From: Adiantum capillus-veneris
Taxonomy: Eukaryota; Streptophyta; Polypodiopsida; Polypodiales; Pteridaceae
Length of the DNA: 64,000 bases
Direction: 5' to 3'
Assembly: GCA_014529385.2 (NCBI GenBank)
Contig: CM043971.1
Coordinates: forward strand, 85,043,340 to 85,107,339
The notes under the pieces were generated by a model. It was not told the origin of the DNA. It worked only from the letters and a program-made list of their open reading frames with translations, and did not search any database. Below, one piece after another: positions 1-10,902 of the stretch. The number at the start of each line of letters is the position of its first letter. The first letter of the stretch is position 1. The translations under genes were made by a program, and so were the position numbers.

Positions 1-768
1 TTTCCCCCCCCGCCTGCTCCAGTTCCACAGTCAACTCAGGAGACTGGTCCCTCGCCGGCGGCTAGGAGATCTCTTGGCAGCGCCTTTGCCACGAGTCGCC
101 TAGCGAGAGAGGGTCAGCCCTTCTTGCAGCCCCCTCTGCAGATTCAGACATCTTCCCTTGCAGCTATCCCTCGTGGTTTGACGAGCATTGACCTCCGACG
201 CCGCTGGCATTTCTTCGACTACGGGTTCACTCGCTTTCTCGGTGATTCCGCAGCAGACCACGAGGCAGCCTGCTTCAGGGTCCATGCTTTGTTCCTCGCC
301 GCTAGGGGGACAGAGGCCTTGGACTCAGCGGTTGGTTTCTCCTTCCCCCTCTGTGGTAGGACCGAGACAGAGTGATCCCTCAACTTAGTGGTGGGATGGT
401 TGCATACACAGGTTCTCGAGTTCTCTCACCACATGGGAGAACTTGGAGTTACAGATTTGCTGCAGACTTTGTGGCCACTGGCCAAGTTTGCGGTGACACC
501 CCCAGACTCAGCAGGATGTAGGCACATTGTGGTGTACTTTTTTGCTGATACGCTGTGTTTGCCTTGCTATGTATACATTCATGAGGACTCCTGGACAGAG
601 GAGGTTGCTTTATGCACGGCTCGCTCTGCTTGGGCTTGGGCTAGGCACTCACTACAGTCTCGCCTATCTAGAGGACGCTCGGATGCGGATTACTCCCCAT
701 CCAAGCCAGCCTCGAAGATAGCCCGTCTTGCTGCTGCGGCAGCATCTATTCTCTCTCGCTCCCCATGA
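1..768 (+). pseudogene. LINE-A ORF1 C-terminal part
   Basis: One frame is open from base 1 to the TGA at 766-768 except for a single TGA at 373-375. The N-terminal visible part is rich in proline and serine, the middle has a short aromatic stretch (HFFDYGFTRF), and the tail is basic and alanine/serine rich. In plant L1 elements ORF1 encodes an RNA-binding chaperone; I see no zinc knuckle or RRM in this part, so the assignment is by position before ORF2. The stop codon overlaps the ORF2 start as ATGA (765-768), which suggests coupled termination and re-initiation. The true N-terminus is outside the window. Confidence 0.6.
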
Positions 769-3700
769 GGATCGTCTCGTGGAACGTGCAGGGACTAGGT
801 GGGCCCCAGTTTCAGCGACAACGGGGCCGGTTGCGTCAGGAGCTTCAACGTTGCCTTGTGGGAGGAGAGATTGATCTCCTTATGCTTCAAGAGCACCATC
901 TGTCTGAGAGCCGCATTCGGCGATGTGGTCAAATTTTGCGTGGACGATATAATACTTTTGGTCAGCTGCTTTTGGACCTGGAGGCATCCAGGGTGGGGTA
1001 TGTATGACTATTGCGGACTCATTGCAGCAGGCCATTGTGGGCAGAGGGATTATTGTGTCAGGCAGGGCTTAGTGGATTACTATGCAGGTTCAGGGTGGCC
1101 TTGTGGGCTTCCTGAACATCTATGCGCCCAATGTGGCGAGTGCTTGTGCAGAGTTTTGGTCACAGATTGTTGAGTCTTTGCCACAGGCTGACCATTGGTG
1201 TGTAGGAGGGGACTTCAACATGTTGGAGGACCCTTCTGACAGGATTGGAGGCAGCCATGTTACTGTGCATGGAGTCGAGTTAGCAGCTTGGGAGAGGTTG
1301 TGTATGACTTTGAGGGTCTCAGATACATGGCAGCACTCTTGCTTTGTGAGGCCTCCAGAGAGTCTTGCCTTCTCTAGATCGGACCGCAGAGTGGGAGGAG
1401 TGAATCTATCGTGGATAGATCGCTTCTACACTAGTGACCACTTCAGTGACTTGGGGGGATCAGTGGGCATCCTGGTAGGGACATCCTTCTCGGACCATGC
1501 ACCAGTGATCCTCACAGTGGCAGACAGGCAGAGGAGTGGGAGCACGATGCTTCGCATCCCAGAGCGGGTCTTGTTGGACTCAGCACTCAGATAGAGGGTA
1601 GAGGCTCTCTGGACAGAGGGCATGGACAGCCAGGCTCTACCTGCAGACAGAGTGGCCTTAGGCCTAGCTCAACTTAGACACTTTTTTCTCCAGGAGTCTC
1701 TGGCTCGACGGGCTGCAGCGAGAGAGGAGGAGCAGCGTCTCAGACGAGGCATTGCTTCACTACAAAGGATGCAGGAGCAGCATCCAGACAGACCATGGTT
1801 GGAGGAGCAGTTACAGCAGGCTCGACAGGAGCTTGCTTGCACAGAGGAGAGGCGTCATGAGTTTCCCTTTCACCGACAGGCATCTCAATGGACTCAGGTG
1901 GGTGACACAGTGACTGGTGCTTTTTTTGAGACAGTGGGACCTCGGCACTCGCATGCCAAGGTCAATCAGTTGAGGAGACCCGATGGGTCAGTTGTTTGTG
2001 AGCCCGAGAATATGCGTGCAGTTGCTACTGACTTTTACCGTGAGTTACTATCGGTTGAGCCCCAGTCAGAGCGGCAGGATGCATGCAGGGAGCAGGTTTG
2101 GGCACAGATGCCTTGTCTTGTGACCGAGGAGATGCGCCAGAGGCTTGAGATGCCTCTTCAGCTTGAGGAGCTGCACACGGCTCTTAGGGCCCTCCCTCGT
2201 GGTAGCTGTCCAGGTGAGGATGGACTGACTCCCAGCTTCTTCTTGGAGTACTGGGACCTGCTTGGCCCAGATCTTTGTAATGCCTTTCAGTACATTCTGC
2301 ACACAGGAGTGATGCCACATAGCATGAGTGAGGGCCTGATTTACCTCATTCCAAAGGAGGGTGGCTCCTTGGATGAGATTCGACAATGGCGCCCCATCAC
2401 CATCCTCAACTCAGCCTACAAAATTCTTGCCAAGGCTCTGAGTTTGAGGATTCAGCCACTTTTGGAGAGCCTTATACATGGGACTCAGACAGGTTTTGTC
2501 AAGGAACGCAGTATCCTTGACATCATCTTCACTTTCTGGGAGGCTTCTCCCCTGTCACGGCTCCGTGGGGAGGACCTTGTGATTCTTCTTCTCGATTTTG
2601 AGAAGGCATACGACAGAGGTGACTGGGACTTTCTAGAGGGCACTCTACGCAGGATGGGCTTCTCAGATGCTTGGATCAGAGGGGTGTCAGCTTTGTACAG
2701 ACAAGCTCACAGTCAGGTGCTTTTGGCAGGAGGTAGAGGTGAGCGCTTCATGCTCACACGATCGGTCAGACAGGGTTGTCCTCTTGCCCCCTTTCTCTTT
2801 CTGTTCTATGCAGAGGCAATGAGCAGATTTTTGGTGTCACAGCAGGTTGGTCTGAGGGGCTTAGCACTCCCTATACGGATTCTGGACGATGAGTTTGCCA
2901 ACGACTCAGCCTTGTACTTAGAGGGCCAGGAGGCCAATCTACACAGATGTGAGCAGGCTTTGGAGACCTTCTGCTGTGCATCGGGCGCACTGATCAACTG
3001 GAGAAAGACAGTGGCTTTCTCGGTTGGCAGTGCTCCTATGCCAGATTGGATGCCAGGAGAGGGTTTCAGGTGGATTCCCCCAGGGACTGCAGTTCGGTAC
3101 TTGGGTTGTCAGGTTGGTTTGGACTTGTCCCCCGAGCAGCAGATTGCTCCTCTTCTCCTGTCCATCAGGAGAAAGCTGTTACATTGGAGCTCAGCACGAC
3201 TTTCGCTGGCTGGTAGAGTAGTAGTTGCCAACCAGATGTTGTTGGCGACTATGTGGTACATCACTTCTTGCTGGATCTTCTCAAGTTCTTGTATCAGCTA
3301 GGTAGAGAGGCTGATCAGGAACTTCCTTTGGTCAGGTCTTGACACTCAGATTGCCCGAGCCAAGGTGGCTTGGTCGGCATCACACTTCCTTGTTCTCAGG
3401 GAGGGCTTGGGATCATTGATCCAGCACAACAGAGTAGAGCCCTTCTTGGGAAGTTCGTCGTCAGAGGACTTCTTCCAGGCAAGGAGCCCTGGAAGGAGTT
3501 CTTGCTACAGAGGCTTCGTGCCAGGGTGCCTCAGTCAGGAGGCCCTTGGCAACCTTCGACCAGATGGATCTTTACAGAGTTGTGCCGAGTTGGTTTGAGT
3601 AGGAGACTGGAGGACCGCTTCGCTGTGAGTTTGCTTCGATCTTGGGAGCTCTTACGGCGTGGCCTAGAGCAGAGACAGCCGACGTGCACGGAGGAGCGCC

Positions 3701-5105
3701 TACGGCAGCCCCTCGTCTGGAACCCCATGGTTAGCACTCAAAGAGGCCACTTGGTTGGGAGTCGGCCTCATGTTTCTTGGGGTCCCATGGCAACAAGTCC
3801 AGCGTGCTCTCTAGGTGACTCGCTAGAGTTCACAGGTTTGTCAAAGGAGGTGCAGAGTTTCCAGCTACAGGGCATGAGAGGGGTGCAGAGCATGTGTCAG
3901 GACATCTAAGAGTCAGTTCCAGCTGAGTGGCTCACGCCTCTCGAGCCAGTAGCACCCCGGTGGATGGGAGCCTTTACACGACTCGAGGTTCTCATTTCAA
4001 TCAGGGCCTGCTCAGAGACTGTCCCAGCCCTGTTCTTCGAGCTTCAGGGTGGGGGACGATTACAGCGAGTTGCAGTAGAGGCCCCACAGGTAGCAGAGTG
4101 CTGTATCCAGAGGATCCGAGTTGTGGGCATCTGTGGGAGGACTTGTGTCATAGACCCTGACCCAGCAGCTTTTGAGACTGGACACTGGAGGCTATGGGCT
4201 TGGGAGTGTTGTCCACTGACACGAGTACAGTGGGATCCTGGTGAGTGTCTATGGAGGGACCCCTTCTCTTCTGCAGACCGCCCAGGAGTCCCCTTCTTTC
4301 AGTACACTGTTCGGCTTGGACGTCATATACTTGCAGCACAGAGAGAGGCCCGCCCCGCTGCAGCACGTCATTGGCAGGAGGAGGGCCTCACAGTCGAGTT
4401 CTTGGCAGCCTTTTGGCAGAGGCTGTGGGACTCCATACAGCCGAGGCGCGTCACTTTGTTTTAGTGGCTGGTTGCACACAGAGCCACAGCAGTAGGGAGC
4501 TGGCTTGTGCATAGTGGTCTCTCGACCGCATGTGCAGCCTGTGACCAGTTGGTGGAGAGTCAGCGTCATTGTCTTTGGGACTGTCCCTCGGCCCAGCAGG
4601 TGTGGCTACGAGTTCTTCGGCTGATGCTTGCCCTCTCCACAGCTCGACAGTACACTTGGGGGGCAACGGCTTGGTCCACCCTCACGGGCCCGGCACTTCA
4701 GTTTGAGCTATCTTCCACCAGCAGGATGATAGTGGTGCAGGGGGGGCGACCTACACTCCAGCCTGCTACAGAGCTTACTCCACAGGAGTGGTGCAGTGAG
4801 AGAGAGGAGTGTTGGGAGCTCATCAGTGGCCTGACACTTTGGTTCATCTGGCGGGCCCGCATTTCCGCATCTTTGAGGCTCGCCCTGTGCCACCAGCAGA
4901 GACTGTTCGTGACTTTTGGCTAGAGCTGATCCATACTCTCAGAGGATAGCTTGAGGGACTACAGGGTAGCTCCGACCGCATGCGGGAGCGCCGCGAGGCT
5001 TTCCTTTGACTCTGGCGCCCTGGGCCTTTCTACACCATAGTCCAGGGGGTGCTCAGATGGCACTACTGTCCACCTGTGTGGCTCTTCCCTCCTCCCATCT
5101 CTTGA
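765..5105 (+). pseudogene. LINE-A ORF2: EEP endonuclease, reverse transcriptase, zf-RVT
   Basis: The start ATG (765) opens with MRIVSWNVQGLGG, the typical first strand of the EEP endonuclease. GGDFNML (about 1207-1227) and SDHAPVIL (about 1490-1513) are further endonuclease motifs. RT motifs follow: LLDFEKAYDR, RQGCPLAPFLF, and the catalytic box, which reads FAND (aac at 2900-2902) where copy 2 has FADD. The C-terminus has CAACDQLVESQRHCLWDC, a zf-RVT finger. Damage: a 1-nt frameshift between about 950 and 985, TAG at 1070-1072 and 1592-1594, TAG at 3299-3301, a frameshift near 3370, TAA at 3907-3909, TAG at 4462-4464, and a further shift near 4905. Without damage it would be about 1450 residues. 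Confidence 0.92.
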
Positions 5106-5250
5106 TTTAGCCTCATTGTATATATGCTGTTTTTTCATTGGGAGAGTCTCCCCATCATGCTTGTTGTAGCCCTCTCTTGCAAAGGTGGATGTAGCCCTAT
5201 GGGCAGTTTTCATTAACTAATAGAAGGATCTTTTTCTCGGAAAAAAAAAA

Positions 5251-6106
5251 GGAATTAGCTTCTCCTTTCATCCATATCGGAACTCTTTATATTCCGGCGT
5301 AGTACAATTAGCCATCACACCCAAACCGTAATGATCTTCTATGAGTGTCATGATGCACTAAAATTACATACCTAGGCAATCTCATCCAATTAGGAATATT
5401 CAGTAATTGGCACATCACAATGCAACACAAATGCTTACATATGCAAGTTACAAGACACAACAAACGCCGCCGCTGAGCACTCCCCCGAGACAAACGGTCT
5501 GCGGTATGAAGCTACTCAGCGACTACCTCGTCATTCCCCCCGCAAATAACCTAAAAAAGGCCGGGCCATGAGCTCAGAAGATTGTACAACCAAACGCTCC
5601 CCAGACCGCAGTCTGCATCGCTTGGAGGTTCAAGCATATAACCAAAGGCTCCCCATGCATTGGCCTGCGTCGTTCGGAGGTTTTCTAGCATACAACAGAA
5701 CGCTCCCCAGGCATCGGCTTGCGTCCTTCCAAGGTTCAAACAATACCAAAACAGTAGTTCTCACTTTTCCACGCGGGAGTAAAAATCACCAATCAATGAA
5801 ACGAGTATTAAAACCAGAGTCAAACATTTCAAATCGGCACCAAAACAGGTTCAAATCAGATACCATCCATTTCAAACAAATTTCAAACAGGATCACCAAA
5901 CGAGTTCTCAAACAAATTTCAAACTTAAAAAGTAATCTTGACATCAAGATCACCAAAAATTAGGGTTAGGTTCATTCCGTAAGGTCGTAGCCGAGCACAG
6001 CATGGTCTATCAGCTCTTGGACAAACAGTGTTTCTTTGGCGGCGATGGTAGTCCCAAGATAGCAATCGCACTGAACCTCCAAGGTTATCAACTCGAGATG
6101 AGACAT
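5251..6106. other. Non-coding stretch between LINE-A and gypsy gag remnant
   Basis: No credible gene. It is probably internal sequence of the minus-strand gypsy element whose gag and LTR follow, but I see no protein motif. It contains a three-unit imperfect repeat (listed separately) and an A-rich stretch at 5810-5935 with repeated TTTCAAAC/CAAACAAATTTC words. Confidence 0.5.
5586..5750. repeat. Three imperfect tandem units of about 53 bp
   Basis: Each unit contains CGCTCCCC or GGCTCCCC followed by a GCATCGCTTGGAGGTT-like segment and an AGCATA-like end. The CTCCCC cores begin near 5597, 5649 and 5703, giving spacings of 52 and 54 bp. The units differ at many positions, so the array is old. 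Confidence 0.75.
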
Positions 6107-6496
6107 CTACTGAGAGATGTCGAGAAATTTCAAGATATAATCTGCTAGGTTTTCCATGGAAAGCATTTCAAGATACCCCACTCTGCCAGAAGTTGCACTC
6201 CGAAGGAAGATGTCATAAACCATATGACTTTGGGCAAAAATTTTCTTGAAAGCTTGCCAAGTACTTGGAGTATGCTGCTTGGTAGCTATCAACATCTGCA
6301 TGGCACTGCCTCTGAGAAAAAAGAGCAGCTCGAAACAAATCTTGGATCCTTCTCTTGCAAGTGATCTTTTATGGCTTATGCCCAATAAGACATGAGCGGT
6401 GAAGACGGGAGCGCGCCCGATGCGCGATGTAGTAAGGGTGGGAGTGACCAATAAGTCCGGGCCCGGAGGCCAAAGATACCTCAAATAAAATTCCAA
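6107..6496 (-). pseudogene. Gypsy-type gag remnant
   Basis: This 129-codon open stretch contains LRGSAMQML followed by STWQAFKKIFAQS, which fits the Trp-x2-Phe core of the retrotransposon gag (capsid) domain. It lies just inside a minus-strand PBS and LTR, where gag belongs. No zinc knuckle, protease or polymerase follows; LINE-A copy 1 ends 850 bp further on. The start is uncertain because the leader side is open only from the first ATG used here. I am fairly sure of the class and less sure of the boundaries. Confidence 0.45.
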
Positions 6497-6553
6497 TAGC
6501 TTTGTCTGCTCTTTTATAGGACCGGTATGCTTTTAGAAAAGCACACGCCTAAT

Positions 6554-6565
6554 GCTCTGATACCA
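6554..6565 (-). promoter_or_regulatory. Primer binding site, tRNA-Met type
   Basis: The minus strand reads TGGTATCAGAGC, complementary to the 3' end of plant initiator tRNA-Met. It would prime minus-strand DNA synthesis of the gypsy element whose LTR begins immediately to the right. Confidence 0.85.
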
Positions 6566-7055
6566 CTATCACAAGACAGGCACCACGTGCCAATCGAAAA
6601 GAACAGACTAAACAGACTTTTAGCACTTCAATAACAACTGAACTGAGAGAGAGAGAGAGACGACACGTGACACGGAGTGGCAGAATTCCACCCTAGAGAG
6701 TATTGACCCCAAACCTTGGCGCCCCTTTCGGTATTTCTTTATATTGCATCAACACAGTACAAGCCGATACTCCAGACTCTGCACCTTCTCTAGGAAGCAT
6801 ACTGGAGAATGAGCCCTTAGCACATATTTAAAGGCCCTTGGGTTGTGAAAAGCAGTTTACATGAAAAGCCTTCAAACTAAAAGCTTCTGGTCCCAAAAGC
6901 AATGCCAAAAGCTGCCAGCGTAATTTACGAAAATCCGTACAACCTGCCACGTAATCAGCCAACACAAAACGCGGAAATCCGTACAGCCCGCCACGTCATC
7001 AGTCAGCGTAATTTCCGAAACTTCCATACAGCTACCACGTCATCAGCTTTGCGTG
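6566..7055 (-). repeat. LTR of a minus-strand gypsy element (chromovirus-like)
   Basis: The inner boundary is set by the PBS at 6554-6565. The outer boundary near 7055 is estimated from resemblance to the start of the chromovirus LTR at 8607: both have AAAG(C)TGATGACGTGG. The U3 side carries three imperfect units with ACGT cores (about 6947, 6992, 7036). The block at 6718-6740 is an R/U5 motif shared with other LTRs in the window. A short GA run lies at 6646-6660. No second LTR of this element is present. Confidence 0.65.
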
Positions 7056-8606
7056 AGTGTGTGTGTGTGAGTCCTGCTTTATTTTAATCCCTTTATGTCC
7101 TTGGGGCCCCATCAGACGGGGTCCCCATAAGTTGGTAGGACTTTTTCTTCTTCTGCTAGTTCTTCCTAGGGTTTAGGTCCCTCGGCCGGCATCTGTAAGT
7201 TGGCTCCATTCTTTAGGCTTTGACACGTCAGCAGTTTGTGACAGTATCCCAAAGGATAAATGAGTGTCCATATAGGCCAGTCTGATCACATATCCATCCT
7301 CTGTTTGTTGGAGGAGATGCCCTCTATAGAAAGCCATCTTCGTGCCCAACTCTTGTACCGCTTGTATCCATGTGCTTCTGGTATCTAGTTGAATCAAATC
7401 CTGACATATAAGTTGAGTGATCTTTGTCCGTGTGAGAGAAAGGGAGGGTGCATCCAAGGAGTACTGAAATGGAGGCAATCTATCCATGTTGAAAACCATG
7501 TGACTAAAACCATGATGTCATCTGCCCATAACAACATGTTGTGTCTCCTTGTAGTGCTAGCTGTCGAGATGACTCAAGGGCTAGCCGAGCATATCTGTCT
7601 TTGGGGAGGTCCCATAAATTATGCATGAAGGAATTGATCTAGTAAGGGCCTCAACTACGAGATGGGGGACAGCTAGCTCAGTTGGAATAATCTCATGTAG
7701 CACTGAGGCCTTAGCTCAAATCATCCGAGAGATCATGGAGACTAGAGGCCTCTCCATAATTCTCCATCCATCAGTGCTACCAGATCTACCCTGGTGGTCC
7801 ACTGAAGGCCCCCCAATCTGAACCCTATAGAGCATAGCTGAACGTGTAGGAGATAGCGGGCAACCCTGTTTCATTCCAATAGTGGAGTGAACCAAATAAA
7901 AAATCCACTCTGGAGTGCGTACATGCCCCACTATTGACTTGTATAGAGCCATGATTCTCCAAATCACCTCTTTGGGTACCCTCATCTCTTGCAGTGTGCG
8001 CATCAACTTAGCTCTGGGCACTGTATCGAAGGCTTTCCGGAAGTCCATAAAGCAACAATAGAGTCGTCTTCCACGTGCCGATCTACTCAACTGCTACTAA
8101 AGGAGGGACGCGTACAAACGTGCCAATGTGTGTCTAATCATGACAGTGCGGTAGTTCCGAGGCTCTATAGGGTCCCCTGACTTGAAGATAGGTATGATCG
8201 TGGACAAACTCCAAGTATCAGTTAGGCCCTCACACATGGCACAGTTGAACATCACTGCTAGAAGCTCTGCAAGCAAATCTCTGGTATATATAAAATGCTC
8301 TGCTAACAGGCCATTGTGATCATATGCTCTCCTAGTCTTCATCCTGTCAATGGCTTTCTTTACCATCTTGGCGGTAAAGAAAGCACCTGTATGTGGGCAT
8401 GGCTCTAGCGGATCTGCAAGAGGTGGCTGCCCCAAGATTGTGTAGAGAGATGATGCATACTGACCCCATACCTCCGTAGAAGTGGTGATCGGTGGGGGGG
8501 AGTGCTCATGGAAGAGTCGCCATGCCTCGCCTCAATCCTGGCTCAAAAACAATTGATATAAATCTTGCTCTAGTTGAGCTAGAAACGGCCTCTTCTTCCG
8601 TCGTAC
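7056..8606 (-). mobile_element. LINE-B, 3' segment (reverse transcriptase and 3' UTR)
   Basis: This is the 3' part of a second LINE, read on the minus strand. Its upstream parts lie at 15448-15740 and 21081-21720, separated by the chromovirus and copia-1 insertions. The 3' UTR near 7095-7145 contains GGGGACCCCGTCTGATGGGG. The clade (L1 or RTE-like) is not resolved. The sequence is distinct from LINE-A. Confidence 0.8.
7173..8435 (-). pseudogene. LINE-B reverse transcriptase
   Basis: Reading the minus strand, the first block has AYDHNGLLAEHF and IIPIFKSGDPIEPRNYRT (fingers). A second block has CCFMDFRKAFDTVPR (catalytic Asp) and GMKQGCPLSPT. The palm box reads LLWADDIMVL near 7510-7545, keeping both Asp residues. 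The blocks sit in different frames, with a stop near 8097 and shifts near 7800 and 7550; the C-terminal 108-codon part ends at 7173. RT function is clear from the motifs, and the gene is dead. The endonuclease is at 21086-21720. Confidence 0.85.
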
Positions 8607-8858
8607 TGTCACAAAGTGATGACGTGGCTGCCCGAGAGCTGAAACCCTAACTGCTGCTGAAACCCTAAATTCTGGAAACCCTAGCCCTAAAACCTGCAAA
8701 CCCAAAAACCTACCAAAAACCCTAAAACTGCAGAAACCCTAACCCTAACCCTAATGGCAGCAGGGCTGAATCCCGGAATTTGCAGAGACAAGATGACGTA
8801 TAGTAGGATCCGCTTTTGGCGGCGTGATTTACAAAAGGCTGCTTTTTCTCTACGCAAA

Positions 8859-8896
<38 letters not shown>

Positions 8897-9272
8897 CTCT
8901 TGCTTTTCTTTTGAAGCTCCAGAGAGCTTGTGAGAGAGAAAGAAACTCTGCTTTATTTTTAGGCTTTTGATTTGAAGCTCTTGGGGCTTTGCTTTTGGCA
9001 CCCCTTGTAAACAATAAATATGTGGATTGGGCTCCCACTTTGCAGAGCATCTGGATGCAAAGTCCGAGAGTGAGACCCAACCACTCTTGTACTTTGAACA
9101 CTGATTAATACAAAAAGAAATACCGAAAGGGGCGCCAGTCTTTGGGGCCAATATCTCTAGGCACGAAACTCCGCCGGACCAGTGCAAATCTATTGTGAAC
9201 TGTGAACTGTTTTGAAGTGGTCATTTGGTGCTGTCGCGATTGATTCTTGACTTGGAGTGTCCGAATCTGTTG
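8607..9272 (+). repeat. Gypsy-1 5' LTR
   Basis: It starts TGTCACAAAG and runs to the PBS. It has TGACGTGGC at 8620-8628 near its start, telomere-like AAACCCTAA words at 8640-8755, a GA run at about 8868-8894 absent from the other LTR, and the shared R/U5 motif at 9114-9136. The last bases read TGTTG here and TGTTACA in the 3' LTR, so the junction is slightly eroded. Confidence 0.9.
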
Positions 9273-9284
9273 TGGTATCAAAGC
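9273..9284 (+). promoter_or_regulatory. Gypsy-1 primer binding site
   Basis: TGGTATCAAAGC differs from the tRNA-Met PBS TGGTATCAGAGC by one base. It directly follows the 5' LTR. Confidence 0.85.
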
Positions 9285-9340
9285 ACGGCCGATTTCTCTT
9301 CTACGGGAAATCCGATCCCAATTTTTTTCCCGCGGCACCT

Positions 9341-10876
9341 ATGGCTTCACGCAAGGATCAGTCGACTCCCTCTGCATCTGGAGATGCGGGCAGGGATCAC
9401 AACGAAGATTCTTGTAGAGAGTATGGCCCGCCTCGGCCTACTCAGGCGGAGCAACGAGAGATGAAGCGTCGTCAATTGATCGGCGATGCAACAAAGATGA
9501 TGCTCAGTTTTGTGAAGGAGCCAAAATTGGCAAAATATATGAGCGAGACTTCTTTTCAGGAAGTACACGAGCAGTGGCAGAAAACCACACCACCACCCCC
9601 GAAACCCGCTCCCAAGAAACCTTCTGCTCACAAGACATACTCAGAGAAGGAATTAGAAGAGGTGGTTGATGCACGGATTGCTCAGCTTTTTGACGCGCAG
9701 AACAAAGATAAAAAGCACGGCAAAAAGCAGAAGAAAGACACTGACTCCCCGGGTTATTTGGGTCGTTAGTCGACATTTGATAAGGCAAAGAAACAAAAGA
9801 AGCGTGTTCGATTTGAAGGAGTACCTAGTTCTTCTTCTTCTTCTTTTGACAGTTCTTCTAGCTCTTCAGATTCAAGCGAAGAAGACAGAAAAGGCAAAAA
9901 GCAAAGCAAGAAACAACGTTTCGGAAAGGGCAAGAAAAAGGCAGAGAAGTCTAAATCTCACCCAGTGAGTGACAGTTCTACAGAGGACTCGTCTACAGAC
10001 AGTTCAAACTCTGATGACGACAACTTTTATGCGAACAAGAAGAATTTTTATAAAGCCATCGAGTATGACTTTCTGGAAGATAAAAGCAAGAAAGTCCCAG
10101 AGTTTAAGGAAAGTGGACAGTCGATCAAATTTGACACTTTTTCAGGATATCAAGATGCTTCGAAGGCTTTGTCTTTTATACAACAGTTTGACATCGCTTT
10201 CGCGAGAGGACGCTACTTAGAGCACTCCAAGATTCGGAGAGCTGCCTCTTATTTTAAGGGGAATGCTCGAACTTGGTGGTCCACGCTTCTTTTAAACAAG
10301 ACTGCGCCAGTTAAATGGCTGAAATTTAAGAAGCTTTTTATTTCTTCTTGGTTGACTCAAGAGTATGAACGCCATATATGAGCTGCTTGGAACCATCTTC
10401 GGATGACCAAGAGAGATACAGTGGATGCGTATTGCGAGAGATATAGGAGCTCTTTTCTACCCGCCTCTTCATTCAAGAAGATCTCGTTCAGAGAACAGAT
10501 TGAGCGGTTTACCTTGGGTCTACCTACAGAGACCCAAGATCACTGCTTGGAACAGAAGCCAGCTTCTATTTAGGAGTTGATGAGTCATGCGAAACGGGGC
10601 TTTGCCATTCACTCTGGCAGTCTGACCTACCCCACCGATGAGGTCATGACACAACGAGCTGAACAGACTTCAGCGAATGAAAGTAGAAAGAGAAAGAGCA
10701 ACCTAGAAAAGAAGGATGCACGACCCAAGCTTACTCCTGAGGAGAGAGCTCGCTTCGTCAGGGAGCGAAGTGATTTGGATGCGGGGAACATGGACATATC
10801 TCCGCGAAGTGCCCTAAAAAGGCACAGAAAGAACATAATGACAAGGAGGACGAAAGGCCTGAGAGTTCGAGAGTAG
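9341..10876 (+). pseudogene. Gypsy-1 gag
   Basis: The chosen start is the ATG at 9341 (MASRKDQST), 57 bases after the PBS. The frame stays the same across stops at 9767-9769 (TAG), 10379-10381 (TGA) and a TAG near 10571. An acidic serine-rich region (SDSSTEDSSTDSSNSDDD) precedes the capsid domain, which has FKGNARTWWSTLL and LKFKKLFISSW, the Trp-rich core of the retrotransposon gag domain. A zinc knuckle (CGEHGHISAKC) is readable near 10780-10815 in another frame, with its first Cys codon now TGA. Gag would form the virus-like particle. Confidence 0.88.
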
Positions 10877-10902
10877 CTGAGGAACGTGGAAGAAAAGGCA
10901 AG

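Larger units (their letters stand above)
1..5250 (+). mobile_element. LINE-A copy 1, non-LTR retrotransposon, 5' end outside window
   Basis: This is a L1-type LINE: an ORF1 tail, an ORF2 with an AP-like (EEP) endonuclease, a reverse transcriptase and a C-terminal zf-RVT finger, then a short 3' UTR and a terminal A10 run at 5241-5250. It retrotransposes by target-primed reverse transcription. A second, shorter copy lies in opposite orientation at 36762-40620 and aligns through to the poly(A), which fixes the 3' end. The 5' end lies before the window, so no target-site duplication can be tested. The copy carries at least two frameshifts in ORF2 and many stops and cannot be autonomous. Confidence 0.93.

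Noticed and set aside
8640-8755. Telomere-like AAACCCTAA words in gypsy-1 LTR
   Set aside because: Interspersed words in both LTRs, not an array; no sign of an interstitial telomere.
9666-9968. Lysine-rich open frame overlapping gypsy-1 gag
   Set aside because: It is another frame of gag sequence whose own frame reads through with capsid motifs.
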